Shown: piece after piece, positions 1-6,785 of the stretch | How the letters are laid out: each line of letters begins with the position of its first letter | How positions within the stretch are numbered: the stretch's first letter is position 1 | DNA from: JAKJBL01 sp964461335 | GTDB taxonomy: Bacteria > Bacillota > Clostridia > Christensenellales > CAG-138 | DNA length: 29,310 bases | NCBI GenBank assembly: GCA_964461335.1 | Contig: CAYWTY010000017.1 | Location: 1 to 29,310, forward strand | Reading direction: 5' to 3' | Notes under the pieces: model-generated | Seen by the model: the letters and a program-made list of their open reading frames with translations, nothing else | Told to the model about the DNA's origin: nothing | The model's database searches: none | Position numbers and translations under genes: made by a program

Positions 1-5
1 TCCTT

Positions 6-47
6 GGGCTTATAGCCCTAGAGCAAACCACCCCTTGGAGGGGTGGT
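6..47. other. Two adjacent hairpins at the left edge; possible IS200/IS605 end or upstream terminator
   Basis: Two perfect inverted repeats lie side by side: GGGCT (6-10) with AGCCC (14-18) around a 3-base loop, and ACCACCCC (27-34) with GGGGTGGT (40-47) around TTGGA. No T-tract follows the second stem, so it is a poor intrinsic terminator. Subterminal hairpins of this kind are known at the ends of IS200/IS605-type single-strand transposons, and the overall look fits my memory of such ends in Clostridia. No transposase is visible inside the window, so this reading is an inference. Confidence 0.35.
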
Positions 48-71
48 CGTGATTTCTCGAAAAATTAAAGG

Positions 72-99
72 TTGACAATAGTAGCGGCTGCTGTATAAT
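72..99 (+). promoter_or_regulatory. Sigma-A promoter for ylxM-ffh
   Basis: A consensus -35 box TTGACA (72-77) and a consensus -10 box TATAAT (94-99) are separated by 16 bases. Transcription would start near 106, giving a leader of about 40 bases before the ylxM start at 147. It is the best promoter match in the window and heads the ylxM-ffh-rpsP-khpA-rimM-trmD gene run. Confidence 0.85.
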
Positions 100-146
100 T
101 ACTGTGGTGTAAAGCTAAAAGCCTTTACAGCAGTAGGTGGCATGAA

Positions 147-491
147 TTGGAGAAAAACGTAGAATTAGGCCTGTTGCTCTCGTATTACGGTGCATTTTTA
201 ACATTGAGGCAGCAGGAACTAATGAAACTGCATGTAGATGAAGACCTTTCCTTAAGCGAAATTGCAGAACAAGAATTGATTTCAAGGCAGGGTGTTCATG
301 ATACTATAAAAAGGGCAAAAGTGCAGCTAATTGAAGCTGAAGAAAGGCTTGGGCTTGTAAAGCGCACTTTAGCAGTTCGCGATGGTTTAGGCGAGCTTAC
401 AAAAAATATTAAGGCTCTAAATTTGGTAGAACCTGAAAAGCAAAACCTGTTACTTTTGGCAAAGTCGCTTAAAGAAATATGGGAGGTCTAA
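147..491 (+). CDS. ylxM: YlxM-family SRP-associated helix-turn-helix protein
   Basis: This 114-residue protein matches the UPF0122/YlxM family, a small sigma-70 region 4-like helix-turn-helix protein encoded directly before ffh in Firmicutes and Mollicutes and linked to the signal recognition particle. The N-terminal half (about 20-60) carries the HTH, with LSLSEIAEQELISRQGVHD as the recognisable core. The C-terminal part is helical and charged. The start is TTG at 147, six bases after AGGTGG (135-140). An ATG at 142 is in another frame and stops after six codons. The stop is followed one base later by the ffh ATG, so the two genes are almost certainly co-translated. Family assignment rests on both sequence and position. 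Confidence 0.9.
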   Translation: MEKNVELGLLLSYYGAFLTLRQQELMKLHVDEDLSLSEIAEQELISRQGVHDTIKRAKVQLIEAEERLGLVKRTLAVRDGLGELTKNIKALNLVEPEKQNLLLLAKSLKEIWEV

Positions 492-492
492 T

Positions 493-1827
493 ATGGCATT
501 TGAGGGCCTATCCGCAAAACTTCAATCTATATTTAAAAAGCTGACCAATAAAGGGAGGCTTAGCGAAGCTGATGTAAAAGAAGCAATGCGCGAAGTTAGG
601 CTTGCGCTCCTTGAAGCGGATGTAAACTACCTCGTAGTTAAACAGTTCATTGCCGATGTGGTTGAACGCTCTATAGGCAGCGAAGTAACAAAGAGCTTAA
701 CGCCGGGCCAGCAGGTCATAAAAATTGTCAATGAAGAGCTTTCTGCCCTTATGGGCGGGGCAAATTCAAAACTTGAGTTTGGCTCAATTACGCCTGCAGT
801 ACTTCTTTTAGCAGGGCTCCAGGGTGCAGGGAAAACTACAATGTCTGCAAAGCTTGCTGCTTATTTGAAAAAGCAGTACGCAAAATCACCCTTGCTTGTT
901 GCATGCGATATTTACAGGCCTGCAGCAATACGCCAGCTTCAGGTTGTAGGGGAAGCAGTTGGTATCCCGGTTTTTACACACGAGTCAATACTGCCTGCTG
1001 AAATTGCATCTGCAGCTGTTGAATATGCGAAAAAGCATTTTAACGATGTTGTTCTGCTTGATACTGCAGGCAGGCTCCATATAAATAACGAAATGATGCA
1101 GGAATTAAGAGATATTAAAGCATCCGTACATCCTGTTGAAACACTGCTTGTTGTAGATGCAATGACAGGCCAGGATGCTGTAAATATTGCCAAGGCTTTT
1201 GATGAAGCGCTTGAGCTTACAGGCATAATTCTTACAAAGCTTGATGGCGATACTCGCGGAGGCGCAGCGCTTTCTGTTCGTGCAGTAACAAAAAAGCCAA
1301 TTAAGTTTTCCGGAATTGGCGAAAAGCTTCAGGATATTGAGCCATTCCACCCCGACCGAATGGCATCGCGTATACTTGGTATGGGCGACATGCTTTCGTT
1401 AATCGAAAAGACTCAGGCAGCATTTGATGAAAGCAAAGCGCGCGAGCTTACTGAAAAGCTCAGAAGAGACAGTTTTACTCTTGCTGATTTTTTAGAGCAG
1501 TTCCGCCAAATGAGAAATATCGGCTCACTCGAAGAAATTCTTGGCATGATGCCAGGGATGGATACAAAAAAGCTCGGCAACCTGCAGCCGGATGAAAAGC
1601 TGCTTGGGCGAATGGAAGCAATAATACTTTCAATGACAAAAGCTGAGCGAACTTCACCAGAGATACTTAACGCAAGCCGCAAAAGACGAATTGCAGCAGG
1701 AAGCGGAACCAGTATCCAAGAAATTAACCGCCTGCTAAACCAATACGATGCCTCAAAAAAGATGATGCGTCAATTTGCGGGAGGCAAGCCCAAAAAAGGA
1801 AGTAAGCGCATGCAGTTCCCGTTTTAA
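493..1827 (+). CDS. ffh: Signal recognition particle GTPase Ffh (SRP54)
   Basis: Ffh binds the 4.5S/6S SRP RNA and signal peptides of nascent membrane and secreted proteins, and hands ribosomes to FtsY at the membrane. The 444-residue length is normal. The helical N domain (about 1-90) is followed by the G domain with GLQGAGKTT (108-116), DTAGR (190-194) and TKLDGD (248-253). The methionine-rich M domain (about 300-435) contains GMMPGM (351-356) and the RNA-binding SRKRRIAAGSG (395-405). The tail is basic (KPKKGSKRM). ATG at 493 is preceded by GGGAGG (481-486), which lies inside the end of ylxM. Nothing is missing. Confidence 0.98.
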   Translation: MAFEGLSAKLQSIFKKLTNKGRLSEADVKEAMREVRLALLEADVNYLVVKQFIADVVERSIGSEVTKSLTPGQQVIKIVNEELSALMGGANSKLEFGSITPAVLLLAGLQGAGKTTMSAKLAAYLKKQYAKSPLLVACDIYRPAAIRQLQVVGEAVGIPVFTHESILPAEIASAAVEYAKKHFNDVVLLDTAGRLHINNEMMQELRDIKASVHPVETLLVVDAMTGQDAVNIAKAFDEALELTGIILTKLDGDTRGGAALSVRAVTKKPIKFSGIGEKLQDIEPFHPDRMASRILGMGDMLSLIEKTQAAFDESKARELTEKLRRDSFTLADFLEQFRQMRNIGSLEEILGMMPGMDTKKLGNLQPDEKLLGRMEAIILSMTKAERTSPEILNASRKRRIAAGSGTSIQEINRLLNQYDASKKMMRQFAGGKPKKGSKRMQFPF

Positions 1828-1879
1828 GGGTAAAGGTATGCCTGCTGAAATAATAATTTAACAATCAGGAGGAAATAAA

Positions 1880-2122
1880 ATGGTTAAAATCAGGCTGCGC
1901 AGGATGGGCGCAAAGAAAGCACCTTTTTACCGCATAGTAGTGGCGGATTCCGCAGCTCCGCGCGATGGAGCCTTTATTGAAGAAATAGGTTATTATAACC
2001 CGCTAACAAACCCGGTTGAAATGGTTGTTGATAATGAAAAAGCAATCAACTGGATGAAAAAAGGCGCTCAGCCAACTGAAACTGTGCGTGCATTGTTAAA
2101 GAAAAGCGGGGCAATACAGTAA
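1880..2122 (+). CDS. rpsP: 30S ribosomal protein S16
   Basis: This 80-residue protein is a complete bacterial S16, a small-subunit assembly protein that binds 16S rRNA early. The N-terminal signature (VKIRLRRMGAKKAPFYRIVV, residues 2-21) and the following APRDGAFIEEIGYYNP are canonical. ATG at 1880 sits seven bases after AGGAGG (1867-1872). The 52-base gap from ffh shows no terminator, so rpsP is probably on the ylxM-ffh transcript. khpA follows after ten bases. Order ffh-rpsP-khpA-rimM-trmD is the standard Firmicutes arrangement; the ylqD gene found here in Bacillus is absent. Confidence 0.98.
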   Translation: MVKIRLRRMGAKKAPFYRIVVADSAAPRDGAFIEEIGYYNPLTNPVEMVVDNEKAINWMKKGAQPTETVRALLKKSGAIQ

Positions 2123-2132
2123 GGAGAATATA

Positions 2133-2360
2133 ATGGATAAACTTGTGAAGTTTATTGCTGAAAGCTTGGTAGATAAGCCTGACGAAGTTCGTATTGTTGT
2201 TAAAGAAGAAGAGCAATCCACAATTATAGAGCTTTCAGTAGCGCCTGATGATATGGGCAAAGTCATAGGCAAGCAAGGCCGCATTGCAAAAGCAATACGT
2301 ACAGTTGTTAAGGCTGCCTCAGCACGCGAAGATAAAAGGTATGTTGTGGAAATAGTCTGA
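2133..2360 (+). CDS. khpA: KH-domain RNA-binding protein KhpA (YlqC)
   Basis: A 75-residue single KH domain protein with the diagnostic loop GKVIGKQGR (42-50; GxxG at 46-49). In other Firmicutes KhpA pairs with KhpB (Jag/EloR), and the pair binds many small RNAs and mRNAs and influences cell elongation and division; khpB is not in this window. ATG at 2133 follows AAGGAG (2121-2126), which overlaps the rpsP stop. The stop codon overlaps the rimM start by one base (TGATG), so translation is probably coupled. Length and motif match the family fully. Confidence 0.95.
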   Translation: MDKLVKFIAESLVDKPDEVRIVVKEEEQSTIIELSVAPDDMGKVIGKQGRIAKAIRTVVKAASAREDKRYVVEIV

Positions 2361-2875
2361 TGGAGTATTACCGCATTGGTTGTATCATAAAACCCCATGG
2401 CATTGAAGGGGGCGTAAAGGTAGAGCCGTTAACTGATGATTCAGCAAGGTTTAGCTGCCTTAAAGAAGCTTATCTTGAGCATAAAGGTGCGAGAAGCCCT
2501 GTTTTAGTTAAGTGTATTCGAGTTGGCTCTGATGCGGTTTTGCTCAATATCGAAGGCATTAAGACGCGCAAACAGGCTGAAGCAGTACGTGGGGCTTATA
2601 TTTGTGTGGATAAGGCAAATGCAGTTCGCCTGCCTGCTGATAGATATTTTATTGCTGACCTTATTGGCTGCGAGGTATTCGATACGCTCTCTAAGAGGTA
2701 TGGCAAAGTAACCGATGTCTTAGAGACAGGCGCAAATGATGTATATGTTATTGAAGGCGAATGCAATATGCTTATCCCTGCCCTAAAGAAGGTGCTTTCT
2801 GTTGTTGATACAGAAAACAAGCGCATAGTGCTTGATGCAGAGCTCCTTGAGGAGGTTGCTGTTTTTGAGAGTTGA
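2360..2875 (+). CDS. rimM: 16S rRNA-processing protein RimM
   Basis: RimM binds S19 in the 30S head and helps late small-subunit maturation. The 171 residues hold the two expected beta-barrel parts: the N-terminal RimM domain begins YYRIGCIIKPHGIEGGVKVE, and the C-terminal PRC-barrel covers roughly residues 95-170, with YFIADLIGCEVFD at its start and a METGANDVY-like segment (LETGANDVYVIEG) in the middle. The start overlaps the khpA stop by one base, and the 3' end overlaps trmD by 11 bases, so the trmD ribosome site lies inside rimM. Length is typical. Confidence 0.96.
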   Translation: MEYYRIGCIIKPHGIEGGVKVEPLTDDSARFSCLKEAYLEHKGARSPVLVKCIRVGSDAVLLNIEGIKTRKQAEAVRGAYICVDKANAVRLPADRYFIADLIGCEVFDTLSKRYGKVTDVLETGANDVYVIEGECNMLIPALKKVLSVVDTENKRIVLDAELLEEVAVFES

Positions 2876-3611
2876 TGTGCTTACGCTTTTCCCTGAGATG
2901 TTTTCTTCAGTGCTTGGCTCAAGCATCCTAGGCAGGGCAATAAACAATGAGCTGCTTTCGGTTTATGTGCACAATATCCGCGATTACTCCGACAATAAGC
3001 ACCGCAAAGCGGATGACTACCCATTTGGCGGAGGTTCGGGTTTAGTTATGATGGCGCAGCCAATATATGCTTGCGTAGAAGCCGTGCAGGGCATAGAGCC
3101 TGCACGGCGCATATTATTATCCCCACGGGGTAAACCGCTTAATACTAAGCTTGCTCAAGAGCTTGCGCTTGAGAAACGGCTGCTTCTTCTTTGCGGGCAT
3201 TATGAAGGCGTTGACGAGCGTGTAATGGATATAATAGATGAAGAAATTTCTATCGGAGATTATGTGCTTACAGGCGGTGAACTGCCTGCAATGGTGCTTA
3301 TTGACTGTGTAAGCAGGCATATCCCGGGCGTGCTCGGCTCCATAAACTCAACAGAAGAAGAATCCTTTTGCGACACATTGCTTGAATACCCCCAGTATAC
3401 GAGGCCAGCTGAAATTTATGGCAAATCTGTTCCTGAAATCCTTCTAAGCGGCCACCACGAGAACATACAAGCATGGCGTAAAGCACAGGCAGTTCTTAAA
3501 ACTCAAGCTGTGCGGCCAGAGCTATTGCGTGAACTTCACCTATCCAAAATTGAGCGGGCGGAGCTTAGAAAGCTCATTTCTTCACAACCAGATGAGGGCA
3601 GCAAGAGCTGA
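2865..3611 (+). CDS. trmD: tRNA (guanine-N1-)-methyltransferase TrmD
   Basis: TrmD uses S-adenosylmethionine to make m1G37 next to the anticodon, which prevents +1 frameshifting. This is a SPOUT trefoil-knot enzyme. Visible signatures are VLTLFPEMF near the N-terminus, ILLSPRGKPLN, LLLCGHYEGVDERV and the knot segment SIGDYVLTGGELPAMV. I chose TTG at 2865 because AGGAGG lies at 2850-2855 with nine bases of spacing and the protein then begins MRVDVLTLFPEMF like its relatives. A longer in-frame TTG at 2832 would add 11 unrelated residues from inside rimM. The resulting 248 aa is the normal size. Confidence 0.96.
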   Translation: MRVDVLTLFPEMFSSVLGSSILGRAINNELLSVYVHNIRDYSDNKHRKADDYPFGGGSGLVMMAQPIYACVEAVQGIEPARRILLSPRGKPLNTKLAQELALEKRLLLLCGHYEGVDERVMDIIDEEISIGDYVLTGGELPAMVLIDCVSRHIPGVLGSINSTEEESFCDTLLEYPQYTRPAEIYGKSVPEILLSGHHENIQAWRKAQAVLKTQAVRPELLRELHLSKIERAELRKLISSQPDEGSKS

Positions 3612-3741
3612 GTTAATGCAGTATAGTTAATATTTATATATAAAACAATTCGCTAAAGTTTAACAAGGATATTAGGCTAATAGCCGCTAATTCAATCAAG
3701 CTCAGCTTCTTCAAATGCCCATGAGGTTTAGGTAAGCCAAC

Positions 3742-3778
3742 TTGCCATTGATTTATTACGCTAATATGTTAGTATGAT
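3742..3778 (+). promoter_or_regulatory. Weak candidate promoter region for the amino-acid ABC transporter
   Basis: The 195 bases between trmD and the lipoprotein gene are AT-rich and hold no gene. Two overlapping weak readings are possible: TTGCCA (3742-3747) with TATGTT (3765-3770) at 17 bases, or TTGATT (3748-3753) with TATGAT (3773-3778) at 19 bases. Either leaves a leader too short for a T-box or SAM riboswitch. I see no trmD terminator, only a tiny GGCT/AGCC hairpin near 3675-3685. Confidence 0.35.
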
Positions 3779-3806
3779 AAATAACACAATATGCAGGAGG
3801 AAGAAC

Positions 3807-4598
3807 ATGAAGAAGTTTATTTGTATTCTACTGGTTGCCCTGCTTCTTATACCGCTTGTAGGTTGCGCAAGCCAAGCAGAAGATGATTTGCAAAGAATTA
3901 AAAAGAACGGCAAGCTAATAATCGGCATAACTGAGTATGCGCCAATGAACTATTATGATGAAGGCGGTACGCTCATTGGCTTTGACACAGAATTTGCTGA
4001 AGCAGTTTGCGCAAAACTTGGTGTTAAGCCTGAATTTGTAGTAATTAACTGGGATACAAAAGAAGTTGAGCTAAAAGCTAAAAACATTGACTGCATTTGG
4101 AACGGGCTTACTGTAACTGAAGAACGCAAGGAAAACATGGCATTTAGCACACCCTATATAGTAAATGAACAGGTTGTGCTTGTGCGCAGTGACGATTTAA
4201 GCAAGTACGCAAGCAAAGAGAGCCTTGCAGGCATTGCAGTTGTTGCAGAAACCGGCTCAGCAGGTGAATCCGCAATTGAGGTTGACCTTGCAGACGCTAA
4301 GTATACAGCAGTCGCCTCACAGGCTAATGCTCTGCTCGAAGTTAAGGCAGGCACAGCAGAAGCAGCAGTAATTGATGCTACAATGGCGTATGCAATGACA
4401 GGCCCAGGCACTGATTACAGCAATATTGTTGTTTCAGAGGCAATAGACCTTATGGATGAGGAATATGCAATAGGCTTCAGGCTTGAGAGTGCACTTGTCA
4501 AGAAAGTAAACGAAATCACCGCAGGCCTATTAAAAGACGGCACACTTAAAGCAATAGCTGAAAAGTACGACCTTGCAGACCGTCTTATCGCAGGCTAA
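3807..4598 (+). CDS. Amino-acid ABC transporter substrate-binding lipoprotein
   Basis: This is the extracellular solute-binding subunit (family 3, polar amino-acid type) of an importer. The N-terminus is a lipoprotein signal: a KK pair, a hydrophobic stretch, then the lipobox LVGC with Cys20 as the lipidated residue. The mature part starts near DDLQRIKKNGKLIIGI and continues with the family-3 pattern GFDTEFAEAV, WNGLTVTEERKENMAFSTPY and, near the end, AIAEKYDLADR. ATG at 3807 follows AGGAGG (3795-3800); an upstream in-frame start at 3774 lacks a ribosome site and would bury the signal peptide. The length is 263 aa. The ligand cannot be read from the sequence; glutamine, cystine and arginine types are all possible. 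Confidence 0.93.
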   Translation: MKKFICILLVALLLIPLVGCASQAEDDLQRIKKNGKLIIGITEYAPMNYYDEGGTLIGFDTEFAEAVCAKLGVKPEFVVINWDTKEVELKAKNIDCIWNGLTVTEERKENMAFSTPYIVNEQVVLVRSDDLSKYASKESLAGIAVVAETGSAGESAIEVDLADAKYTAVASQANALLEVKAGTAEAAVIDATMAYAMTGPGTDYSNIVVSEAIDLMDEEYAIGFRLESALVKKVNEITAGLLKDGTLKAIAEKYDLADRLIAG

Positions 4599-4624
4599 CC
4601 CTCTTTTGTTTTAAATACTAATAT

Positions 4625-4647
4625 GGGGCGGGGGCTTACCCTGCCCC
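4625..4647 (+). other. G+C-rich stem-loop between binding-protein and permease genes
   Basis: GGGGC (4625-4629) pairs with GCCCC (4643-4647), and the stem continues inward through a G-T pair and three G-C pairs to the loop GCTTA. No T-run follows. It is therefore more likely an mRNA-stabilising or partial-attenuation hairpin after the binding-protein gene than a full terminator. This would fit the usual need for more binding protein than permease. Confidence 0.6.
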
Positions 4648-4667
4648 TAATGCGGCAGGTATAATGT

Positions 4668-5312
4668 ATGAGCTTTTTGACGGTTACAACTAAGCTTCTT
4701 GAAGGCTTCTGGCTTTCTTGTATTATATTCTTTTTTACGCTGTTTGGCGCAATGCCTCTTGGCCTTCTTTTATCATTTGGCTCAATGAGCAAGTTCAAAC
4801 CTTTAAAAGTTATATCTAAAGGGTTTGTGTGGGTTATTCGCGGAACGCCCCTTATGCTTCAGCTTATGATAGTTTACTACGGCCCTGGGCTTATGTTTGG
4901 CTTAACTGCTTTCCCAAAAATGACAGCAGTGCTTATTGCTTTTATAATTAACTACACTGCGTATTTTTCAGAGATATACAGAAGTGGAATTGAAGGTGTG
5001 CCGCGCGGCCAATACGAAGCAGGCCAGGTGCTTGGCATGACAAAAACTCAGATTTTCTTTAAGATTATTCTACTTCAGGTTGTAAAGCGCATAGTACCCC
5101 CAATGTCAAATGAAATAATTACGCTTGTTAAAGACACATCCCTTGCCAGGGTTATAGCATTAATGGAAATTATTATGGTTGCGTTTACATATACGACAAA
5201 GGGCGTTATTTGGCCGTTATTCTACACAGGTGTGTTCTATTTGGTTTTCTGCGGCGGGCTTACGCTGCTGTTTGGCTTTGTTGAGCGCAAACTTGATTAT
5301 TTTAGGGTTTAG
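4668..5312 (+). CDS. Amino-acid ABC transporter permease (HisM/GlnP family)
   Basis: A 214-residue inner-membrane permease of the polar amino-acid uptake family. It has about five hydrophobic segments, the N-terminal family feature FVWVIRGTPLMLQL (about 53-66), and the cytoplasmic EAA loop EAGQVLGMTKTQIFFKIIL (117-135) that contacts the ATPase. ATG at 4668 follows AGGT (4657-4660), a weaker ribosome site than those of its neighbours. The gene lies 69 bases after the binding-protein gene and 19 bases before the ATPase gene. The permease probably works as a homodimer because only one permease gene is present. Confidence 0.93.
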   Translation: MSFLTVTTKLLEGFWLSCIIFFFTLFGAMPLGLLLSFGSMSKFKPLKVISKGFVWVIRGTPLMLQLMIVYYGPGLMFGLTAFPKMTAVLIAFIINYTAYFSEIYRSGIEGVPRGQYEAGQVLGMTKTQIFFKIILLQVVKRIVPPMSNEIITLVKDTSLARVIALMEIIMVAFTYTTKGVIWPLFYTGVFYLVFCGGLTLLFGFVERKLDYFRV

Positions 5313-5331
5313 AAATGGCGGAGGAAGAGTT

Positions 5332-6117
5332 GTGCCTATACTTGAAGTAAAAGGTTTAAAAAAGTGTTTTGGCAATGTTGCTGTTTTAGAAGGTATTGAC
5401 TTTTCCCTTCAAAAGGGTCAAGCGCTCGCAATAATCGGCTCATCTGGCAGCGGGAAGACTACGCTTTTAAGGTGCCTAAACTTCCTTGAGATGCCGGATG
5501 GCGGAAGTATAAGCGTTAATAACGAAATAATATTTGACGCGTCTGTTCCTGCTACGCAAAGTGAAGAGGAGATTAGAAAAAAGAGGCTTCACTTTGGGCT
5601 CGTCTTCCAATCGTTCAACCTGTTTCCGCAGTATACTGCCTTAAAGAACGTTACTCTTGCCTGTGAACTACTTGCAAAAGATATGGCGGGCTTTAAAGAA
5701 AACCGAAAAGAAACTTTAAACGATATTGAAAATAGAGCTAAGCTATTATTTGAACAAATAGGTCTTAGCGATAAGCTTGATTTTTACCCTCACCAACTCT
5801 CCGGTGGTCAGCAGCAGCGCGTTGCTATTGCGCGTGCGCTTGCACTAAACCCTGACATCCTCTGCTTTGATGAGCCGACCTCAGCGCTCGACCCTGAGCT
5901 TACAGGCGAAGTATTAAAAGTTATAAGGAGCCTTGCTGAGAAAAAGACAACAATGGTTATAGTTACCCACGAAATGCAATTTGCGCGTGAGGTATCCGAC
6001 AATGTGTTGTTTATTGATGGCGGTGTAGTTGTAGAAGCAGGCACGCCTGAAGAAGTTTTGCGCAACCCTAAAGAGGAAAGAACTAAGCGCTTTTTGGAGC
6101 GCTATTCAAATGCCTAA
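5332..6117 (+). CDS. Amino-acid ABC transporter ATP-binding protein (GlnQ/HisP family)
   Basis: The motor subunit of the importer. All ABC motifs are intact: Walker A GSSGSGKTT (36-44), Q-loop Gln93 in FQSFNLFPQ, signature LSGGQQQR (156-163), Walker B with CFDEP (178-182) and the switch His213 in VTHE. The FNLFPQ segment and the C-terminal NVLFIDGG...EAGTPEEVL are typical of polar amino-acid ATPases. I chose GTG at 5332 because GGAGG lies at 5320-5324 with seven bases of spacing and the protein then starts directly with MPILEVKGLKKCFG. The longer reading from 5179 runs inside the permease gene. Product length is 261 aa. An insert between the Walker A and Q-loop is slightly longer than usual. 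Confidence 0.96.
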   Translation: MPILEVKGLKKCFGNVAVLEGIDFSLQKGQALAIIGSSGSGKTTLLRCLNFLEMPDGGSISVNNEIIFDASVPATQSEEEIRKKRLHFGLVFQSFNLFPQYTALKNVTLACELLAKDMAGFKENRKETLNDIENRAKLLFEQIGLSDKLDFYPHQLSGGQQQRVAIARALALNPDILCFDEPTSALDPELTGEVLKVIRSLAEKKTTMVIVTHEMQFAREVSDNVLFIDGGVVVEAGTPEEVLRNPKEERTKRFLERYSNA

Positions 6118-6119
6118 AG

Positions 6120-6148
6120 TTTACGCTTACGCAGCTTAACGATATAAT
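6120..6148 (+). promoter_or_regulatory. Candidate upstream promoter (P1) for rplS
   Basis: TTTACG (6120-6125) and a consensus TATAAT (6143-6148) are 17 bases apart. A transcript from about 6155 would carry an early hairpin (TGTAGAT 6159-6165 with ATCTACA 6192-6198) and the whole leader palindrome at 6255-6285. No clear terminator for the transporter genes is seen before it. The -35 box is only a moderate match. Confidence 0.45.
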
Positions 6149-6224
6149 GCAGAATGAGTGTAGATGGTTATTATGGGGCAGTAAACTTGCAATCTACAAT
6201 AATTGCAATGGCAGAAAAATAACA

Positions 6225-6253
6225 TTGCGAAGTTATTTGCTCTGTGTTATAAT
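6225..6253 (+). promoter_or_regulatory. Promoter (P2) for rplS with extended -10
   Basis: TTGCGA (6225-6230) and TATAAT (6248-6253) are 17 bases apart, and TG at 6245-6246 gives an extended -10. Transcription would start near 6260, inside the palindrome at 6255-6285. The ten bases TGTTATAATG are shared with the rpsB promoter. Confidence 0.75.
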
Positions 6254-6254
6254 G

Positions 6255-6285
6255 GCGAACGGATAACGGGCGGTCCTCTGTTCGC
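6255..6285 (+). promoter_or_regulatory. Palindrome in rplS leader, candidate L19 leader element
   Basis: GCGAAC (6255-6260) and GTTCGC (6280-6285) are perfect inverted repeats, and the stem extends to nine pairs (6255-6263 with 6277-6285, one G-T). The loop is TAACGGGCGGTCC. An autoregulatory L19 leader hairpin upstream of rplS is known in low-G+C Gram-positives, and position and size fit. The difficulty is that the P2 start point falls within the 5' arm, so an intact RNA hairpin would require the upstream promoter, or the palindrome acts as a DNA operator. Confidence 0.5.
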
Positions 6286-6327
6286 AATACACGATTAAGA
6301 ACGCCTATGAAGTAAAGGGAGAATAAT

Positions 6328-6699
6328 ATGTCGGACATTATCCGGGAACTAGAAAAAGAGCAGCTAAGAACAGACCTGCCCAAGCTTCAAATCGGCGATA
6401 CTGTGCGCGTCTTTGTCAAGGTAGTTGAAGGAACCAGAGAGCGCTTGCAGAACTTCGAAGGAATTGTTATTAAAATTCAGGGCGGGGCTGTGAGGAAGTC
6501 GTTTACAGTGCGAAGGGTAGCATCGGGAGTTGGCGTAGAACGCACGTTCCCATATAACAGCCCGCGCATAGGGCGTATTGAAGTACTTCGCCACGGTAAG
6601 GTACGCCGCGCAAAGCTTTACTATCTGCGTGATCGCGTTGGTAAAGCTGCAAAGGTTAAAGAACGCATAATTAGTTCGGACAAAAAGAGGACTGTTTAA
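6328..6699 (+). CDS. rplS: 50S ribosomal protein L19
   Basis: A complete 123-residue L19, located at the 30S-50S interface of the large subunit. The core FEGIVIKIQGGAVRKSFTVR and the stretch GVGVERTFPYNSPRIGRIEV are canonical, followed by the basic KVRRAKLYYLRDRVGKAAKV. ATG at 6328 follows AAGGGAGAA (6315-6323). In most Firmicutes rplS directly follows trmD; here the ABC importer lies between them, and rplS has its own promoter or promoters and a strong terminator, so it may be transcribed alone. Confidence 0.98.
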   Translation: MSDIIRELEKEQLRTDLPKLQIGDTVRVFVKVVEGTRERLQNFEGIVIKIQGGAVRKSFTVRRVASGVGVERTFPYNSPRIGRIEVLRHGKVRRAKLYYLRDRVGKAAKVKERIISSDKKRTV

Positions 6700-6715
6700 A
6701 ACTTTCACAACTAAG

Positions 6716-6768
6716 TAACCCGACTGCCAAAAAGGCTAAACAGCCGACAAAGCGGTCGGGTTATTTTT
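6716..6768 (+). terminator. Intrinsic terminator after rplS
   Basis: A 12-pair stem (6716-6727 with 6752-6763, one G-T pair; outer arm TAACCCGAC/GTCGGGTTA perfect) encloses a second small hairpin GGCT/AGCC (6734-6737, 6742-6745), and TTTTT (6764-6768, interrupted only after this run) follows. Only 17 bases separate it from the rbgA ATG, so rbgA would depend on read-through or a promoter I cannot see. Confidence 0.8.
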
Positions 6769-6785
6769 ATATTCGGAGAAATTAA

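Noticed and set aside
3612..3806. Possible T-box or SAM riboswitch before the transporter
   Set aside because: No T-box bulge, specifier arm or SAM-aptamer-like sequence is seen and the predicted leader is too short.
6364..6708. 114-codon minus-strand open frame opposite rplS
   Set aside because: rplS is certain; the antisense frame shows no family features.
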